From NCBI RefSeq assembly GCF_000223905.1, contig NC_015948.1:2480001-2544000 (forward strand): a DNA stretch of 64,000 bases, read 5' to 3'. This document shows, piece by piece, positions 44,742-53,980 of the stretch. The notes beneath the pieces were generated by a model. The model did not search any database, had not been told where the DNA came from, and worked only from the letters and a program-made list of their open reading frames with translations. Source of the DNA: Haloarcula hispanica ATCC 33960. GTDB lineage: Archaea; Halobacteriota; Halobacteria; Halobacteriales; Haloarculaceae. The translations under genes were made by a program, and so were the position numbers. How positions within the stretch are numbered: position 1 is the stretch's first letter; every line of letters begins with the position of its first letter.

Positions 44742-45509
44742 ATGGCGCAGTCGACAGCGGACCGCATCGAGCGGAAACGGGGTATCGGTGGGCTGGCGAA
44801 GCAAGCGAACCCGGCCTTTGCCGTGGGCGCAGTCGCAGTCCCGCTCATTGCGTTTGCGGGGGCCGTCGCCAGCGGCAACATCCGGGCGCTAACCTACGTA
44901 CATGTGATGGCTGGGGTGCTGTGGACCGGCATCGACCTGTTCATGGGGCTCGTGTTGGGGCCGGTGCTCGGCGGCCAGGAACCAGAGGCGCGGGCCGACT
45001 TCTTCGCCTCGTTCACGCCCAAGATGACGTTCCTGATGCCGTCGCTGGCGACGGTGACTATCAGCGGCGGCATCCTGCTGGCGCTCCGCCTCGGGAAGTT
45101 CCCCAACGCCGACCCGTGGCTGGCGATTCTGACCGCCGCGACGCTGCTTCCGGTCGTTCTCCTCATCGGCTACCAGTTCGACGCGCTGACCGACCCGAAG
45201 ACGCTGGGCGTCCTCGGCGTCGCCGTCGTTGGTTCCGGCGCGTATCTCGCGGCCACGCTGCCGGCCTTCGCGATGACCTCGTGGTGGATCGTCGCCACGC
45301 TCGGTATCGTGACGCTGCTGTCCGTGCAGGGCTTCGGGGTCATCCTGCCCGGCGAGGTCCGCATCTACCGGCAGGTCGTCTCAGAGAACCCGGACGTGGA
45401 CCTGGTCTCCGAGATCGGGATGCGAAACGCCAGGCTCGGGGGCCTGCAGGGGCTGCTGCAACTGGCAATCGTGTTCGTGATGGTCGGCCTGCGCTGGTGG
45501 ACGCCGTAG
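44742..45509 (+). CDS. Membrane protein (DUF2269/CopD-like), unknown function
   Basis: A 255-residue protein with about six membrane segments. The helix with ALTYVHVMAGVLWTGIDLFMG resembles the His-containing helix of CopD/DUF2269-type proteins, and LATVTISGGILLALR follows. Such proteins may bind heme or copper, but that is only suggested here. The C-terminus ends GLRWWTP. Located between uvrA and an S9 peptidase gene on the same strand, with its own AT-rich promoter region. Confidence 0.75.
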   Translation: MAQSTADRIERKRGIGGLAKQANPAFAVGAVAVPLIAFAGAVASGNIRALTYVHVMAGVLWTGIDLFMGLVLGPVLGGQEPEARADFFASFTPKMTFLMPSLATVTISGGILLALRLGKFPNADPWLAILTAATLLPVVLLIGYQFDALTDPKTLGVLGVAVVGSGAYLAATLPAFAMTSWWIVATLGIVTLLSVQGFGVILPGEVRIYRQVVSENPDVDLVSEIGMRNARLGGLQGLLQLAIVFVMVGLRWWTP

Positions 45510-45614
45510 TCTGTGGGTACCGCCCATCGGGGGCGACAGGAACAGTCATCCTTACCACATACGCTCTCGTGTCGGCAGAACAACTACAATCTAGCCGGAG
45601 TTAGCACACGTCGT

Positions 45615-47522
45615 ATGTCCGACCCTGAAAGCGGTGCGACGGACCCCGAAACGGTACTGGAGGAACTCGCCAGACTCCCGACGCTGGCCCATCCGACGGC
45701 GTCCCCCAACGGCGACGAAGTGGCCTTCTACTACGACGTGAGCGGGCGCAACGAGCTTCACGTCCTTGACGTCGAGAGCGGCACCCACGAGCAGTGGAGC
45801 GACGGCGAAGTTCCCCGGAACGCCCGCTGGCACGTCGAGTGGGGAGCCGACGGGGAGCGGGTGTTCTTCCACCTCGACGACGACGGCAACGAACAGAACG
45901 ACGTGTACGCCATCGAGCGCGACGGGTCGGTCGAGGCAGTCGTCGAGATGGACGGGCAGGTGGTGATACAGGACGTCGGCAGGGACGGTGAGGCCCTGCT
46001 GGTCGGGTCGACACGCGACGGCCAGATGAACCTCTACAGCCACGACCTCGGGAGCGGCGAGACGGCGAAGCTGACCGATTACGACCGCGCGGTTCACACG
46101 GGCATCCTCTCACCCGACGGCTCGCAGCTGGCATACACGACCAACGAGACCGACGACTTCGACAACATGGACGTGTACGTCAGCGACGCGGACGGGTCGG
46201 ACCCGGAGAACCTGGATATCGGCATCACTGGCGCGGAAGCCGCCCCAGCCGACTGGGGACCCGACGGCGACCGCCTGCTGGTCGTGGACAACAGCGAGGA
46301 CCTGTCCCGGAGCGGTGTCTACGACCTGGCGACGGACGAGGTAACGTGGTTCGGCGGCGAGTACGAGGAGGAGCCACAGGCGCTCCTGCCCGACGGCGAG
46401 CGGTTCTTGGCCGTTCGGACCCGCGAGGCCACGAAGGTGCCCGTCGTGTACGCCATCGAATCCGGCGAGGAGCGCGAACTCGACCTGCCAGAGGGCGTCG
46501 CCTCCTTCGGCATGATGGGCGGCGACCCGGTGCTTTCCGGGGACCGCCTGCTGGCGCTACACACGACGCCGACGCGCCGCCCCGAACTGCTCGCCTACGA
46601 CCTCGACACCGACGAGACGGAGGCGCTGGTCGAAGCCGAGTACGGCCCGTTCTCACCTGACGACTTCGCCGACGCGGAGTACTTCACCATCGAGTCCGAC
46701 GGCGTGCCAGAGACGCGGCAGGCCGCCGTCGAGTACGACTCCTACGACACGCTGGAGATCGGCTGTCTGCTGTACGATTCCGGCGAGCGGCCGTCGCCGC
46801 TCATCGTCAATCCTCACGGCGGCCCGCGCGGGATGGACAGCAAGTCTTTCGACCTCTACACGCAGTTCCTCGTCCACCGGGGCTTCTCGGTGTTGCAGGT
46901 GAACTACCGGGGCTCGACCGGCCACGGCCGCGAGTTCATCCGCGAACTGTACGACGACTGGGGCGGGGCCGAGCAGGGCGACGTGGCCTCGGCCGCCGAG
47001 CACGTCCTCGCGACGTGTGAGTGGGTAGACGAGGACCGCATCGTCGTCTTCGGCGGCTCCTACGGCGGCTACTCGGCGTACTGGCAAATGGTCCAGTACC
47101 CTGACCTGTACGACGCCGGCGTCGCCTGGATCGGCCTCACGGACCTCGAAGACCAGTACGAGAACACGATGCCACACTACCGGACTGAGCTCATGGAGAA
47201 GAACATGGGCACCCCGGCGGAGAACCCGGAGCTGTACGAGGAGCGGTCGCCCATCACCCACGCCGATAACCTCGACGCCCCGCTGTTCATCGTCCACGGC
47301 GTCAACGACCGTCGAGTCCCCGTCTCGCAGGCCCGCCTGTTCCGCGACGCGCTCGAAGTCGCCGGCTACACCGAGGGACCGGACGGCGATTTCGAGTATC
47401 GGGAACTCGGCGAGGAGGGCCACGCCTCCTCCGACATCGAGCAGAAAACGCGGCTGTTCCGCCTGCTCGATGGCTTCCTCGACCGCCGGATCGGGACCGA
47501 AACGGTCGCCGCCGACGACTAA
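45615..47522 (+). CDS. S9 family serine peptidase (prolyl oligopeptidase type)
   Basis: A 635-residue peptidase. An N-terminal beta-propeller (about 20-370, repeated units such as SPNGDEVAFYYD, SPDGSQLAYTTN and GPDGDRLLVVD) gates a C-terminal alpha/beta-hydrolase. The catalytic triad is Ser482 (GGSYGGYSAYW), Asp565 (VNDRRVP) and His603 (EEGHASS). Substrates are probably short peptides or acylated peptides (S9C-like). No signal peptide, so it is cytosolic. ATG 45615 is the first start that leaves a sensible N-terminus. Confidence 0.94.
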   Translation: MSDPESGATDPETVLEELARLPTLAHPTASPNGDEVAFYYDVSGRNELHVLDVESGTHEQWSDGEVPRNARWHVEWGADGERVFFHLDDDGNEQNDVYAIERDGSVEAVVEMDGQVVIQDVGRDGEALLVGSTRDGQMNLYSHDLGSGETAKLTDYDRAVHTGILSPDGSQLAYTTNETDDFDNMDVYVSDADGSDPENLDIGITGAEAAPADWGPDGDRLLVVDNSEDLSRSGVYDLATDEVTWFGGEYEEEPQALLPDGERFLAVRTREATKVPVVYAIESGEERELDLPEGVASFGMMGGDPVLSGDRLLALHTTPTRRPELLAYDLDTDETEALVEAEYGPFSPDDFADAEYFTIESDGVPETRQAAVEYDSYDTLEIGCLLYDSGERPSPLIVNPHGGPRGMDSKSFDLYTQFLVHRGFSVLQVNYRGSTGHGREFIRELYDDWGGAEQGDVASAAEHVLATCEWVDEDRIVVFGGSYGGYSAYWQMVQYPDLYDAGVAWIGLTDLEDQYENTMPHYRTELMEKNMGTPAENPELYEERSPITHADNLDAPLFIVHGVNDRRVPVSQARLFRDALEVAGYTEGPDGDFEYRELGEEGHASSDIEQKTRLFRLLDGFLDRRIGTETVAADD

Positions 47523-47623
47523 GCTCGGCGGCTGCTTCGCCGCGCTGTACGTCTTCGCGTTGACGCGGTCGGTCAGTCGCTGATACCGCCAGTGTTCTTG
47601 GCTCGGGCGTCGTACAGTCGGCC

Positions 47624-48598
47624 ATGCACACCGCCTACGCTGCGCTCGGTGACCGCGTCCTCGTCGGCGACGGCCACAGCGGCTGGGACGACGGCCTCAT
47701 CGGTCACGACATCGAGTGCGTCGCTGCAGAAGCGGCGGAACCGGACCGTGCCTTCGTGGGCACCGTAGACGCTGGTCTCCAGCGGACGACCGATGGCGGA
47801 GCGACGTGGGAGTCGGCCCTTGACGCCGGGGACCGCGTGACGAGCGTCACAGTCAGCCCACACGATGCCGACGTGGTGTGGGCCGGAACGGAGCCGAGCG
47901 CGGTCTATCAGTCGACCGACGGTGGAGAGACGTGGACTGAGAAACCCGGGCTGACGGAACTGGACTCGGCTTCGCGGTGGTCGTTCCCGCCGCGGCCCGA
48001 CACCCACCATGTCCGGTGGATCGCCCTCGCACCGGACGACCCGGAACAGGTGTACGCCGCCATCGAGGCCGGCGCGTTCGTCCGCAGTCCCGACGGCGGC
48101 GGGAGGTGGGTCGACCACCCCGAGGGCGCGCGGCGGGACAACCACACGCTGGCGACTCATCCCGATGCCCCGGACCGGGTGTACACCGCCGCCGGCGACG
48201 GCTACGCGCTGTCGACGGACCGCGGGACGACGTGGACGCACCCACAGGAGGGGCTGGGCCATCGGTACGTGTGGGGGCTGGCCGTCCATCCTGACGATCC
48301 GGACTGCATCGTCGTCTCGGCCGCCAGCGGCCCCCGGTCGGCCCACAGCACCAGCGGCGAGAGCTACGTCTACCGGTGGGACGGCGACCGGTGGAGACAG
48401 TCGATGGACGGTCTACCGGGGCCGGCGGGACTGGCCCGGCCGATTCTCACCGCCGACCCGGACGACGGCTTCCTCGCGCTGACGAACCACGGCCTGTTCC
48501 AGTCAAAGCGCGGGGAGACGTGGACTCGGGAGGGTCCCGACGGCGTGGGCTGGCCGGTCGAGTACGACCAGGTCCCGAGCGGACTGGCCGTCGTGTGA
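47624..48598 (+). CDS. BNR/Asp-box repeat beta-propeller protein
   Basis: A 324-residue propeller with five Asp-box (BNR) turns: TTDGGATW, STDGGETW, SPDGGGRW, STDRGTTW and SKRGETW. Asp-box propellers occur in sialidases, sortilin-like proteins and photosystem assembly factors, and the motif alone gives no activity. No signal peptide is present, which is unusual for this group and points to a cytosolic binding role. Haloarchaeal relatives are labelled glycosyl hydrolase, but sialidase catalytic residues are not evident. Confidence 0.82.
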   Translation: MHTAYAALGDRVLVGDGHSGWDDGLIGHDIECVAAEAAEPDRAFVGTVDAGLQRTTDGGATWESALDAGDRVTSVTVSPHDADVVWAGTEPSAVYQSTDGGETWTEKPGLTELDSASRWSFPPRPDTHHVRWIALAPDDPEQVYAAIEAGAFVRSPDGGGRWVDHPEGARRDNHTLATHPDAPDRVYTAAGDGYALSTDRGTTWTHPQEGLGHRYVWGLAVHPDDPDCIVVSAASGPRSAHSTSGESYVYRWDGDRWRQSMDGLPGPAGLARPILTADPDDGFLALTNHGLFQSKRGETWTREGPDGVGWPVEYDQVPSGLAVV

Positions 48599-48640
48599 GG
48601 GGCGGCCGAGCAAGTGGTCGGCATCAGAGTCCGTCCGCAG

Positions 48641-49027
48641 CTACGCCAGTCGGACCAAAACGGCACCGAGACCACTCGTCACGGCCGTCGAAACGGTCGC
48701 AAGCAGGAGAATCTTCGCCGCTTTTCGCCGGTCGGCGCGAACAGCCTCGCTTGCGTCGACGCGCCCGCTTTCCCCGCCCGACCCGGAGAGGTCGTAGCGG
48801 GCGAGTGCCCCGAAGGCGACGCAGAACCGGAAGTAATCCTGCAGCGCGCCGACGTACCCGCCGAAGACGAAGGGGACGGTCGCCCACAGCGACAGGTCGG
48901 GTATCGCGCCGAGGGTGGCGGCGAGGGCGATACCGATGGCGACTGCAAACGAAGCAATGGCCGACAGTCGGCGGGCACGGCGCTGGTTCGCCCCGATGTT
49001 GCAGACGCCGGGCTGGTACTCTGCCAT
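48641..49027 (-). CDS. Small membrane protein with CNIG motif
   Basis: A 128-residue protein beginning MAEYQPGVCNIGANQRRARR, then two membrane helices (about 22-40 and 45-70) and a third at the C-terminus. The short CNIG motif before a basic stretch recurs in haloarchaeal and other archaeal small membrane proteins and may bind metal or mark topology. Function unknown. It is convergent with the BNR gene and divergent from the flavoprotein gene. Confidence 0.75.
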   Translation of the reverse strand: MAEYQPGVCNIGANQRRARRLSAIASFAVAIGIALAATLGAIPDLSLWATVPFVFGGYVGALQDYFRFCVAFGALARYDLSGSGGESGRVDASEAVRADRRKAAKILLLATVSTAVTSGLGAVLVRLA

Positions 49028-49226
49028 GGGCGGTGACAGGGGCTACACCGACAAATACGCCCTGCTTCGGCTGGTGACGCGACGGCCGTTTCGGCGGTTG
49101 GCCGAGCAACAGGCCCATTCTCGGGTCCCTGCGACGGATAGCTAACCCAGCGGTCGTCCCGAAAACAGGTACAACAGTCCGTCTGAATCGAGAAGCTATT
49201 TGGTTCGTGACACCGAGAGAACGTGT

Positions 49227-50309
49227 ATGCACGATGTTGTGGTGGTCGGCGCGGGTCCGGCTGGGTCCCGGTACGCGCGTCAGGCGGCGAGCCGGGGGCT
49301 CGACGTGGTGGTGTTCGAACAGGGGGAGATCGGCAAGCCGCTGGCCTGCTCGGGCCATGTGAGTACAGATATCTGGGAGTTCACCGAGGACGCCCGCGAC
49401 GAACTGTTCCAAAACGAGATCTCCGGCGCGCGGTTCCACACCGGCGGCCCCGGGAGCCAAGACCACCCATTCTACAAGGATGAGGTCATCTCGAACGTCA
49501 TCGACCGCGTCGGCCTGGACAAGCACCTCGCAGGGTTGGCCCGCGACGCCGGTGCGGACGTTCGAGAAGCACACTCCGTCGTCGGGGTCACCGAGGACAG
49601 GGACGGCGTCACCGTGGAGGTCCGCGGCGACGACGGCGTCGAGGCGCACCGAGCGAAAATGGTTGCCGGCTGTGACGGCCCGAAGAGCCGCGTCCGGCGG
49701 GAACTCGACCTCCCGGAGCCCGACGAACTGCTCCACGGCGTGCTCGGGTTCAGCGACGAGGTGGACCACACCGACTTCGTCGACGTTCACCTCACAGTCC
49801 CGCGCTTTTTCGCCTGGCGCATCCCGCGGGGCGAGGCCGGCGTCGAGTACGGGCTGGCTGTGCCGCCGGGCGACGACGCCCGCGGGCGCTTCGAGGAATT
49901 CGTCGACGGCTACGGCGTCGAAACCGACCACCGCTGTTCCGGACTTATCCCCATCGGCCCGCCGAAGCGGGTCACCGGCCGGCGGTCGTTCCTCGTCGGC
50001 GACGCCGCCGCCCAGACCAAACCCTTCACCGGCGGCGGTATCCGCTACGGCATGACCGCGGCCGACCACGCGGCCCGGGAAATCGACTCGGAGGACCCGG
50101 CGACGCTGGGCGAGTACGAGCGTGCGTGGCGCGACGACCTCCGGCAGGAAATCCGTCTGGGCCACGCGGTCCGGGCGGGCTACTCCGCGCCGGAGCCGAT
50201 ACAGAAAGCCGGGATGAAGGCCTTCGAGGGCGAGATCGGCGTCCACATGGACCGGCCGACGACGCTGTTCTCACGGGAGCAGTTGGCGGCGCTGTTCTCC
50301 CGGTCCTAA
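49227..50309 (+). CDS. Geranylgeranyl reductase family FAD-dependent oxidoreductase
   Basis: A 360-residue flavoprotein with the FAD motif VVVGAGPAGSRYARQ at the N-terminus, the family block GKPLACSGHVS, the middle GCDGPKSRVRRELD and the FAD-ribityl motif FLVGDAAAQTKPFTGGGIRYG. In archaea this family saturates the geranylgeranyl chains of ether lipids or prenylated quinones. Several paralogs usually exist, so the exact substrate is open. Starts at ATG 49227. Confidence 0.9.
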   Translation: MHDVVVVGAGPAGSRYARQAASRGLDVVVFEQGEIGKPLACSGHVSTDIWEFTEDARDELFQNEISGARFHTGGPGSQDHPFYKDEVISNVIDRVGLDKHLAGLARDAGADVREAHSVVGVTEDRDGVTVEVRGDDGVEAHRAKMVAGCDGPKSRVRRELDLPEPDELLHGVLGFSDEVDHTDFVDVHLTVPRFFAWRIPRGEAGVEYGLAVPPGDDARGRFEEFVDGYGVETDHRCSGLIPIGPPKRVTGRRSFLVGDAAAQTKPFTGGGIRYGMTAADHAAREIDSEDPATLGEYERAWRDDLRQEIRLGHAVRAGYSAPEPIQKAGMKAFEGEIGVHMDRPTTLFSREQLAALFSRS

Positions 50310-50344
50310 CGGACCTGTTACTCGCCTGGCGTGTGCAGATAACG

Positions 50345-50350
50345 TTTTTA
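50345..50350 (+). promoter_or_regulatory. TATA-like box supporting the GTG start at 50374
   Basis: TTTTTA centred about 27 bases before the GTG start of the permease gene gives a leaderless arrangement and supports use of GTG. Confidence 0.45.
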
Positions 50351-50373
50351 CCGACCGATAGAAAAGGTCGGGC

Positions 50374-51378
50374 GTGGTAACACGCCGACGAACCTACGTC
50401 CTCGCGGGCCTGCTCGTTCTCACCGGCTGTCTGACGACAGTCCTTCTCGCGCGAGTGCTATCGACGATATTCTTCGCAATCACAGTCGCATACGTCCTGT
50501 TCCCCGTCTCGAAGTGGCTCGGGCGCCACGGGCTCAACAAGCGACTGTCGGCGGCCGTGACGACTGGTATCGCCTTCGTCAGCGGCACACTCATCGTCGT
50601 CCCGCTCGGGGCCGTGCTGTATCTCCGCCGTCGTGACCTGTTTTCGTTCTTCCAGCAACTCCCACCGATGGTGACCATCGATGTCGGCGGGTTTAGCTAC
50701 CCGGTCGAGATCGCGCCGACGTTGCTATCAGCGCGACGGATACTCACGGATTTCGCAGTCGACCTCGCGGCAGAATCGCCCGTCCTGGCGCTGAAAGCCG
50801 TCCTGTTTACGATTCTCGTCTACGCGATGCTGTGGCGGCCACAGGCGCCCAAAAAGGCCGCCTATCGGACGGTGCCGGCGTCGTATCACGAGGTCGTCAA
50901 CCGACTCCATCAGCGACTCCGGGGGACGCTGTACGCGATTTACGTTCTCCAGGCGGCGACGGCGTTCGGGACCTTCGTCGTGGCGTGGGTCGTGTTCTGG
51001 CTGCTGGGCTATCAGGGCGCGTTCGCACTGGCGGTGGTCGCCGGCATCCTGCAGTTCGTCCCCGTCATCGGCCCCAGCGTCGTCGTCCTTACCATCGCTG
51101 TCGCGGACCTCATCAATGGAAACATCACCGGTGCGATACTGGTGACCGTGTTCGGCCTCGTCTTCGTCGGCTTCCTCCCCGACGCAGTCATCAGGCCGAA
51201 ACTCGCCCGCTACACGACCGGCCTCCCGGCCAGCCTCTACTTCGTCGGGTTCACCGGCGGCGTGCTGACGCTGGGCGTCATCGGCTTTATCGCCGGGCCA
51301 GTCGTCATCGCGCTGTTGGTCGAACTGTCGTCGCTGTTGACGAACGAGCGGCAGGGAGACCAGCAGCAACTGAGCTGA
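50374..51378 (+). CDS. AI-2E family transporter (PerM-like permease)
   Basis: A 334-residue membrane protein with about eight helices. The family signature lies in the C-terminal half: GILQFVPVIGPSVVVLTIAV and RPKLARYTTGLPASLYFVGF, with PDAVIRPKLA between. Family members include the AI-2 exporter TqsA, sodium/proton antiporters and PerM. The substrate here is unknown and an AI-2 role is unlikely to be general in archaea. The start codon is GTG, supported by a TATA box 27 bases upstream. Confidence 0.88.
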   Translation: MVTRRRTYVLAGLLVLTGCLTTVLLARVLSTIFFAITVAYVLFPVSKWLGRHGLNKRLSAAVTTGIAFVSGTLIVVPLGAVLYLRRRDLFSFFQQLPPMVTIDVGGFSYPVEIAPTLLSARRILTDFAVDLAAESPVLALKAVLFTILVYAMLWRPQAPKKAAYRTVPASYHEVVNRLHQRLRGTLYAIYVLQAATAFGTFVVAWVVFWLLGYQGAFALAVVAGILQFVPVIGPSVVVLTIAVADLINGNITGAILVTVFGLVFVGFLPDAVIRPKLARYTTGLPASLYFVGFTGGVLTLGVIGFIAGPVVIALLVELSSLLTNERQGDQQQLS

Positions 51379-51398
51379 GCCAGCAGTCGGTATAACAG

Positions 51399-52199
51399 TT
51401 AGTTCGTCTCCAGCGGCCGCCCCTGTGCCTCCCATTCGGTCAGGCTCCCTTCGTAGAAATCCACCTGCTCGAAGCCGAGATGCCGGAGAACGACGTACGT
51501 GTGGCTGATTCGCCGAGCGGTGTTACAGTAGAGGACGATACGTTTCTCGGGGACGATACCTGCACGTTCGAGAACAGATCGCGCTTCGTCTTGCGGAAGC
51601 AGTCCCCGCGTCTCGTCGTCGACGAGGGCCCGCCAGTCCAGCAGGACCGCACCCGGGATGTGGCCCTCGTCGTACTCCCCGTCCTCGCGTGTGTCGACCA
51701 GCACCGCGTCAGGGTCGTCCGCGGCGTCAGCGACCGCGTCCGGACCGACCAGCGGCGTCGCGTCGGGACGAGTCAGCTCGTAGTCGGTCGGCTCGACAGC
51801 CGGCGTCTCGCTCGACGTTTCCCGTTCGAGTTGCCAACTGGAGAAGTCGCCGTCGAGGAGATGGAGCCGGGCGGGGTCGTGGCCGAACAGTTCTGCGGTG
51901 ACCAGAAACCGCGCGGCGAAGACGCCGTGGTGGTCGTCGTACGCGACGATGTCGCTCTCCGGGGAGACGCCGGCCTCCGAGAGCAACTGTGCCCAGTCGT
52001 CCTCGTCGGGGAGCATCCCTTCGCCAGCGTCGGCGTCGGACTCCGTGCCGTGTTCGTCTGCCCGGAACGAATCGAAGGGCACGCTCACCGCATTCGGGAG
52101 GTGGCCGAGGCCGTCGTATTCCCAGGCGTCGCGCACGTCGACGATTCGGATACCCTCGCCCTGGCTCGCCACCCACTCCGCAGAGACGAAATCAGTCAT
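51399..52199 (-). CDS. tssB: Sulfurtransferase, tandem rhodanese (TssB-like)
   Basis: A 266-residue two-domain rhodanese. The N-terminal domain (about 1-135) is inactive-like: the loop YDDHHGVFAAR has Asp where the Cys would be. The C-terminal domain (about 145-266) has the active Cys in VLYCNTARRISHT. It transfers sulfane sulfur from thiosulfate or a similar donor to cyanide or a thiol acceptor. It is divergent from a second tandem rhodanese gene (tssA) 264 bases away, the paired arrangement known in haloarchaea. The gene name follows that usage. Confidence 0.87.
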   Translation of the reverse strand: MTDFVSAEWVASQGEGIRIVDVRDAWEYDGLGHLPNAVSVPFDSFRADEHGTESDADAGEGMLPDEDDWAQLLSEAGVSPESDIVAYDDHHGVFAARFLVTAELFGHDPARLHLLDGDFSSWQLERETSSETPAVEPTDYELTRPDATPLVGPDAVADAADDPDAVLVDTREDGEYDEGHIPGAVLLDWRALVDDETRGLLPQDEARSVLERAGIVPEKRIVLYCNTARRISHTYVVLRHLGFEQVDFYEGSLTEWEAQGRPLETN

Positions 52200-52352
52200 T
52201 GTCGTGGCGTTACCGCTCTGTCCGCTTGAAAACTCCCATCGCAGTCGGTCGAAGGTGGTTGCAAATATTGCTCGTTCTCACGGGAGAACAGAGCGAGCCG
52301 TCCCGGACATGGTACTCCATGGCCCTTATTCCCTCCACCGCTGGAACGCCGT

Positions 52353-52435
52353 CTTTCGGCACCTCCAAATAGGGGTAATATATGCCGCCAGGGTGGATGA
52401 GTGGCCGAACATGCCGAAAGTCGTGGTAATATATG
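52353..52435 (+). promoter_or_regulatory. Duplicated TATA motif and inverted repeat before tssA
   Basis: The 11-base sequence GGTAATATATG occurs twice, at 52374-52384 and 52425-52435. The arms CTTTCGGCA (52353-52361) and TGCCGAAAG (52412-52420) form a perfect 9-base inverted repeat around the first copy and end just before the second. The second copy lies about 30 bases before the tssA ATG and is its likely TATA box. The first copy would start an RNA near 52407. The layout suggests two alternative promoters with an operator or RNA hairpin between them. Confidence 0.55.
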
Positions 52436-52462
52436 TCTGGTAGACTTACGCTTCGACGCACT

Positions 52463-53323
52463 ATGACTGACTACGCTAACGACGTGCTCGTCTCGGCCGA
52501 CTGGGTCAGCGAGCATCTGGACGAGTTCCAGAGCGACGACCCCGCCCACCGACTGGTAGAGGTGGACGTCGACACGGAACTGTACGACGAGAGCCACGCA
52601 CCCGGCGCAATCGGCTTCAACTGGGAGACGGACCTCCAGGACCAGACCACGCGGGACATCCTCGACAAGGACGACTTCGAGGACCTGCTCGGTGCCCACG
52701 GCATCAGCGAGGACTCGACGGTTGTGCTCTACGGTGACAACTCCAACTGGTTCGCCGCCTACACATACTGGCAGTTCAAGTACTACGGTCACGACGACGT
52801 GAAGCTCCTCGACGGCGGTCGCGAGTACTGGGTCGAGAACGACTACGAACTCACCGACGAAGTGCCCGAGTTCTCCGAAGTCGACTACGAGGCCGCCGGT
52901 CCGCGCGAGTCCATCCGCGCCTACCGAGAGGACGTCGAGAACGCCATCGAGCGTGAACTGCCGCTCGTCGACGTTCGCTCGCCCGAAGAGTTCTCCGGCG
53001 AAATCCTCGCACCCCCTGGACTCCAGGAGACCGCCCAGCGCGGCGGCCACGTACCCGGTGCCCAGAACATCTCCTGGGCGGCCGTCACCAACGACGACGG
53101 CACCTTCAAGGACTACGACGAGCTCGAAGAGCTCTACGCCGAGTACGGCATCGACGGCGACTCCACGACGGTCGCCTACTGCCGCATCGGTGAGCGCTCC
53201 TCCGTCGCCTGGTTCGCCCTGCACGAACTGCTGGGCTACGACGACACCATCAACTACGACGGCTCCTGGACCGAATGGGGCAATCTGGTTGGTGCGCCTA
53301 TCGAGAAGGGCGAGGCTGAGTAA
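52463..53323 (+). CDS. tssA: Sulfurtransferase, tandem rhodanese (TssA-like)
   Basis: A 286-residue thiosulfate sulfurtransferase with two rhodanese domains. The first (about 1-140) has Asp in the active loop (VLYGDNSNWFAAY). The second (about 150-280) has Cys in VAYCRIGERSSVAWF. DVRSPEEFSGE and HVPGAQNISW are the usual rhodanese landmarks. The ATG at 52463 lies about 30 bases after a strong TATAT box. Short echoes of the 3' end of this gene are repeated twice downstream. Confidence 0.9.
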   Translation: MTDYANDVLVSADWVSEHLDEFQSDDPAHRLVEVDVDTELYDESHAPGAIGFNWETDLQDQTTRDILDKDDFEDLLGAHGISEDSTVVLYGDNSNWFAAYTYWQFKYYGHDDVKLLDGGREYWVENDYELTDEVPEFSEVDYEAAGPRESIRAYREDVENAIERELPLVDVRSPEEFSGEILAPPGLQETAQRGGHVPGAQNISWAAVTNDDGTFKDYDELEELYAEYGIDGDSTTVAYCRIGERSSVAWFALHELLGYDDTINYDGSWTEWGNLVGAPIEKGEAE

Positions 53324-53479
53324 GCGACAGCGTACGAAGCCTCGAATCGAAGCGGCGACCGACGGGAGCCGCGGAGAAGGGCGAGGCCGACGACTGAGCG
53401 TAGCGAAGGAATCGGCCTCGTAGCGGAACGGCGACCACCGGGAGCCGTGAAGCAAGGCGAGGCTGAGTAAGCGACAGCG
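53309..53479 (+). repeat. Duplicated tssA 3'-end sequence
   Basis: The 24 bases GGCGAGGCTGAGTAAGCGAC plus AGCG, spanning the tssA stop codon (53309-53332), recur exactly at 53456-53479. A diverged third version (GGCGAGGCCGACGACTGAGCG) lies between them near 53375. The flanking text GCGACC...CGGGAGCCG is also repeated. This looks like local duplication of the gene end that then decayed; each copy would encode the same Gly-Glu-Ala-Glu-stop or a variant. The rest of 53324-53617 has no gene. Confidence 0.7.
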
Positions 53480-53617
53480 CAAAATCGGAGACCGACTTTC
53501 GAATTTTTGTAGCGTTGTTCGGAGCCGGTAGCGTCGCCGAGACGGTGGCGGCCGTTCCGAACGGCTATCTCCCGACGCCGAAATACAGCGGTGTGCCCAA
53601 CCGTACATTCAAGTCAG

Positions 53618-53923
53618 ATGCGGGTCGTACACCCGAATGTGGACCGAAAGGAACTCGAACGGGAACTCCGCGACGCCTTCGACGCCGACCCCGATATCGT
53701 CACGGTCGTGGCCAGACAGGCGCGGGACCTCTCGGAATCGGACCAGTTCGTGACCGACTTCGGGGCGGAGCTGACGGTGGGGGATGTCGTCGACAACCTC
53801 GCGGACGCGCCCGAGGACTATCAACTCGCCGAGCGATGGAACTGGTGGCTGGGTGCACTTGACCTCTCACACGGCGGCTACGCGCGGTTCAGCGTGCGAC
53901 AGGACATCGACAAGACGTCCTGA
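53618..53923 (+). CDS. Conserved haloarchaeal protein, unknown function
   Basis: A 101-residue acidic soluble protein: MRVVHPNVDRKELERELRDA, VVARQARDLSESDQFVTDFG and RWNWWLGALDLSHGGYARFS. The tryptophan cluster near residue 75 is distinctive. No cysteines, signal peptide or membrane segment. The ATG at 53618 is chosen as the first that yields a compact N-terminus; an earlier in-frame GTG at 53591 exists. No family name recognised. Confidence 0.68.
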   Translation: MRVVHPNVDRKELERELRDAFDADPDIVTVVARQARDLSESDQFVTDFGAELTVGDVVDNLADAPEDYQLAERWNWWLGALDLSHGGYARFSVRQDIDKTS

Positions 53924-53980
53924 TCTGTCGCTGTCGGTGTCGGTGTTTCTGCGTGGATGAAAAAAACGGCACGACGCCAG

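Noticed and set aside
48624-50246. A 540-codon antisense frame over the flavoprotein and small membrane protein genes
   Set aside because: The flavoprotein on the plus strand has a full FAD-binding motif set; the antisense product is low-complexity Arg/Val/Gly.
52196-53608. A 470-codon antisense frame over tssA
   Set aside because: tssA on the plus strand is a complete tandem rhodanese with a TATA box. The antisense frame also runs through promoter repeats.
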